DNA from: Thermoguttaceae bacterium
Lineage (GTDB): Bacteria > Planctomycetota > Planctomycetia > Pirellulales > Thermoguttaceae
DNA: 51,521 nucleotides
Assembly: GCA_017447745.1 (NCBI GenBank)
Contig: JAFSMW010000207.1
Span: 1 to 51,521 of the forward strand
Direction of reading: 5' to 3'
The notes under the pieces are model-generated. The model saw only the letters and a program-made list of their open reading frames with translations, ran no database searches and was not told where the DNA came from. Below are positions 49,518 through 51,521 of this stretch, one piece after another. The number at the start of each line of letters is the position of its first letter. Within the stretch, counting starts at the first letter, position 1. Position numbers and translations under genes: made by a program.

Positions 49518-51359
49518 ATGCCAGGAATATACGGAATTGTAGACGCAGCTGTAACGCCGCCGAGATTGGAGTCGTGGTCTTCCATGTTCCAGTACGGACG
49601 GTTTTTATCGGACTATGTTTGTAACGACGAGGTCTTTTCGCGCGGTGTGTTGGGGCGCATTGACTTGAACGTTTACCCGTCGGAACCTCAGCCGGTAACG
49701 TCGTCTGACGGGACGGTCAAAGTCGTTTTGCACGGAGAGCTTTCCGCCCCGGCGGGGTTGGTCGCCAATGCGAACGCCTGTCCGGCTCGGATTGTTGCGG
49801 AAGAGTTCGCGCGGCGGCGGGCGGCGGGAACGATTGACGAGTTCTTCGCTCAGGTTCACGGTCGATTTAATATCGCCGTCTGGGACGAGGCGGAGGGCAA
49901 GCTTCATCTGTTTACCGACTTCTACGGGTCGTCTCCGCTGTACTATACGCTCTGCGGAGGGCAGTTTTTGTTCTCGTCCGATTTGCTGGCGTTGACGCAA
50001 AACCCTGCCGTCAGCCGCGAGTTCGACAAACAGGGCGTCGCCCAGTTCTTTACGTACGGTCAGTACGTTGGCGACAGGACGTCGTTTGAATCCATTCGCG
50101 TACCCGCGCCGCGGTCGCATTTGATTTTTGACGCTGAGTCGGGAACGCTGACAAAGCGCCAGTACGCCTCCGATTTCACGCACAGCGCGGTTTTATCGAC
50201 GCAGTCCGAGTCCGATCAGGCGGACGCGATTGCCGACGCGTTTTACGAGTCCGTTCAGCGTGACTCGCTCAACACGCCGAATCTGGGCGTGAGCCTGTCC
50301 GGCGGCTTGGACGCACGCAGCATTTTAGCATGCGTTGAGACGGATTCCCCGCAGGACATCGTTTCCATCGCGATGGGAATTCCCGGCTGCGGCGATCACA
50401 AATTGGCGGCTGAGCTGGCAAAGCGGTTTGGGACGACGCATTTCAATTACGCGCTTAACACCGATTTTCTCCGGGACTATCCCAGGCATTTTGAAGAGAT
50501 GGTTCGTCTGACGGATGGTCAGTACCTCTCGACGGCTATCGTCATTCCAACGCTGGACTATTATCGGTCAAAGAACGTCAAAGTCCTTTTGCGCGGGCAC
50601 GCTGGCGAGCTGTTCCATCTGACCAAGGCGTACGCCTTTTCGCTCAAGGAATCGGAATTGGCGCAGCTCAATTCCCGCCAGGCGGTTTTCGATTGGGCGG
50701 CGGGACATCTCAAATCGTATATGCTCGACGGCGTCGACAAACCGCTGCTCAAAGGCGTGACACAAAGTCAGTTCAACGAGATGGGCGCGGCGGGGCTGGA
50801 CGACATGTTTTCTGCGTGCGCTGACGAACCCGAACCGGCGGCGATTCTCTGGCAGTTGTTCCTCGACATGCGCGTTCATCGAGAGATTGCTCTGTCGATG
50901 AAAAAATTCGGGTCGAGAATTGAAGTCCGTCTGCCGTTCCTGGACAAGACGATGCACGAACGTCTGTTCGCCGCGCCGCGATCCATGTGCATGGGCGAAA
51001 CGATTGAAAAGCGGATTCTGGAGAAGTTCCGCCCGGACTTCCTCAAGGTCAAAAACGTCAACACAGGCACGTATATTGGGGCGTCGCCGATGCGGCAGGA
51101 AATCGCCCATTTCATTCAGCGCGTTCTCGCCAAACTCGGCGCGCCGGGATACCAGCCATACGAACGCATGGGGCTTTGGCTGCGTCGAGAACTGAAAGAC
51201 TACGTCGGTCAGCTCGTTTTAAGCGAAGCGAACCTCGATTCCGGCTTGTTCAACCCGGATGCGCTCCGCTGGATTATTGACGATCACAACAACGGCGCCA
51301 ACCATACGTATTTGATTGTCGCGTTGATGGTGTTCGCGCAGTTGCAGAGAGAGTTATAA
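49518..51359 (+). CDS. Asparagine-synthetase-like protein lacking the N-terminal cysteine
   Basis: 613 residues. The N-terminal half has the class-II glutamine amidotransferase fold (VVLHGELSAP, VHGRFNIAVWDEAEGKLHLF, FYGSSPLYY). However, the first residues are MPGIYG, not MCGI, so the catalytic Cys-1 nucleophile is absent and glutaminase activity is not expected. The C-terminal half is an ATP pyrophosphatase with the PP-loop LSGGLDAR (S261-R267). Relatives include AsnB and lasso-peptide or beta-lactam synthetase-type cyclases, which also lack the Cys. It may amidate or cyclise a substrate using ammonia or an internal amine. No biosynthetic neighbours are visible; the gene stands behind the NPCBM gene on the same strand. 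Confidence 0.88.
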   Translation: MPGIYGIVDAAVTPPRLESWSSMFQYGRFLSDYVCNDEVFSRGVLGRIDLNVYPSEPQPVTSSDGTVKVVLHGELSAPAGLVANANACPARIVAEEFARRRAAGTIDEFFAQVHGRFNIAVWDEAEGKLHLFTDFYGSSPLYYTLCGGQFLFSSDLLALTQNPAVSREFDKQGVAQFFTYGQYVGDRTSFESIRVPAPRSHLIFDAESGTLTKRQYASDFTHSAVLSTQSESDQADAIADAFYESVQRDSLNTPNLGVSLSGGLDARSILACVETDSPQDIVSIAMGIPGCGDHKLAAELAKRFGTTHFNYALNTDFLRDYPRHFEEMVRLTDGQYLSTAIVIPTLDYYRSKNVKVLLRGHAGELFHLTKAYAFSLKESELAQLNSRQAVFDWAAGHLKSYMLDGVDKPLLKGVTQSQFNEMGAAGLDDMFSACADEPEPAAILWQLFLDMRVHREIALSMKKFGSRIEVRLPFLDKTMHERLFAAPRSMCMGETIEKRILEKFRPDFLKVKNVNTGTYIGASPMRQEIAHFIQRVLAKLGAPGYQPYERMGLWLRRELKDYVGQLVLSEANLDSGLFNPDALRWIIDDHNNGANHTYLIVALMVFAQLQREL

Positions 51360-51399
51360 AGTTGCGTGGTTTGAAAACAGACGCGTCAGCGTTCCTCTA

Positions 51400-51447
51400 A
51401 AACCGCGTAGCGGTTTAATATTCCTAGCCGTGGGTTTTAACCCACGG
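51400..51447 (+). repeat. Two-hairpin element, copy 3
   Basis: aaaccgcgtagcggttt (51400-51416), spacer, ccgtgggttttaacccacgg (51428-51447). Preceded by cctctaa as in copy 1, 40 bp after the stop of the asparagine-synthetase-like gene. Confidence 0.92.
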
Positions 51448-51477
51448 AGCGTGTTGCGAGAAGATGCGAAGCGTCTA

Positions 51478-51521
51478 ACTACTGCCTACTGCCTACTGCC
51501 TATTGCCTACTGTCTACTGTC
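51478..51521. repeat. Heptamer array at the right edge
   Basis: ACTGCCT three times, ATTGCCT, ACTGTCT, ACTGTC; the array continues beyond the window. These are reverse complements of the TAGGCAG type, so this is the right half of a module like that at 41654-41787. Confidence 0.92.

Noticed and set aside
18880-51521. CRISPR array
   Set aside because: Period is 7 bp with no spacers, and no cas genes are present.

Overview
The window looks like a chromosomal segment of a planctomycete (Planctomycetota). This is an inference from protein families: a planctomycete-type RpoB/RpoC pair, an HzsA-like haem protein fused to an FGE-sulfatase domain, a VPEP (PEP-CTERM) surface protein, exported prenyltransferase-repeat, NPCBM and CHAT proteins, and intergenic regions packed with short repeats. 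No 16S rRNA gene, tRNA, plasmid or phage gene was found, so the rank below phylum is open.

Layout. 1-2712 (-) is the N-terminal 904 codons of a giant beta-repeat adhesin that runs off the left edge. 3090-6974 (-) is a 1294-residue exported protein with two CxxCH motifs and a C-terminal FGE/SUMF1 domain. 7600-15962 (+) is rpoB-rpoC behind its own promoter and long leader, closed by a terminator. 16129-17411 holds a small membrane protein and a DUF4160/DUF2442 pair whose first gene has an in-frame amber codon. 17701-22893 (+) is an exported alpha/alpha-toroid protein followed by an ABC ATPase and a large FtsX-type permease. 22970-27019 (+) is a TIR-NTPase-TPR protein of the STAND/NLR-like type, followed by an exported TPR-CHAT protein (27608-30640) and rlmN. 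32416-37625 (+) is a membrane/TPR protein and the sbcD-sbcC nuclease pair. 37686-43713 holds a thioredoxin-like protein (-), a DUF4912 protein, a lipoate/octanoate ligase-like protein, a membrane protein, slyX (-) and pgi (-). 44595-51359 (+) holds a POMP/PEP-CTERM surface protein, an NPCBM protein and an asparagine-synthetase-like protein without the N-terminal nucleophile.

The most distinctive non-genic signal is a stereotyped intergenic module. Arrays of 7-bp repeats (TAGGCAG, TAGGGAA, AGTGGTA types) start exactly on the TAG stop codon of the upstream gene. A short palindromic core follows, then heptamers of the opposite type that end a few bases before the next start codon or on the next stop codon. 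At least six + strand genes take their stop codon from such an array. Three copies of a two-hairpin element, a second and a third palindrome family, a 24-bp-arm perfect palindrome and a 46-bp repeat shared between a coding and a non-coding site add to this. The C-terminus of RpoB is itself four tandem 21-bp units.

How the genes may act together: the TIR-STAND and CHAT genes are adjacent and both belong to families used in immunity and regulated cell death, but 588 bp of repeats separate them and the CHAT protein has a signal peptide, so a joint system is only a hypothesis. The exported toroid protein and the ABC permease share Gly/Met-rich segments and probably form one operon, which suggests a dedicated export or envelope function.
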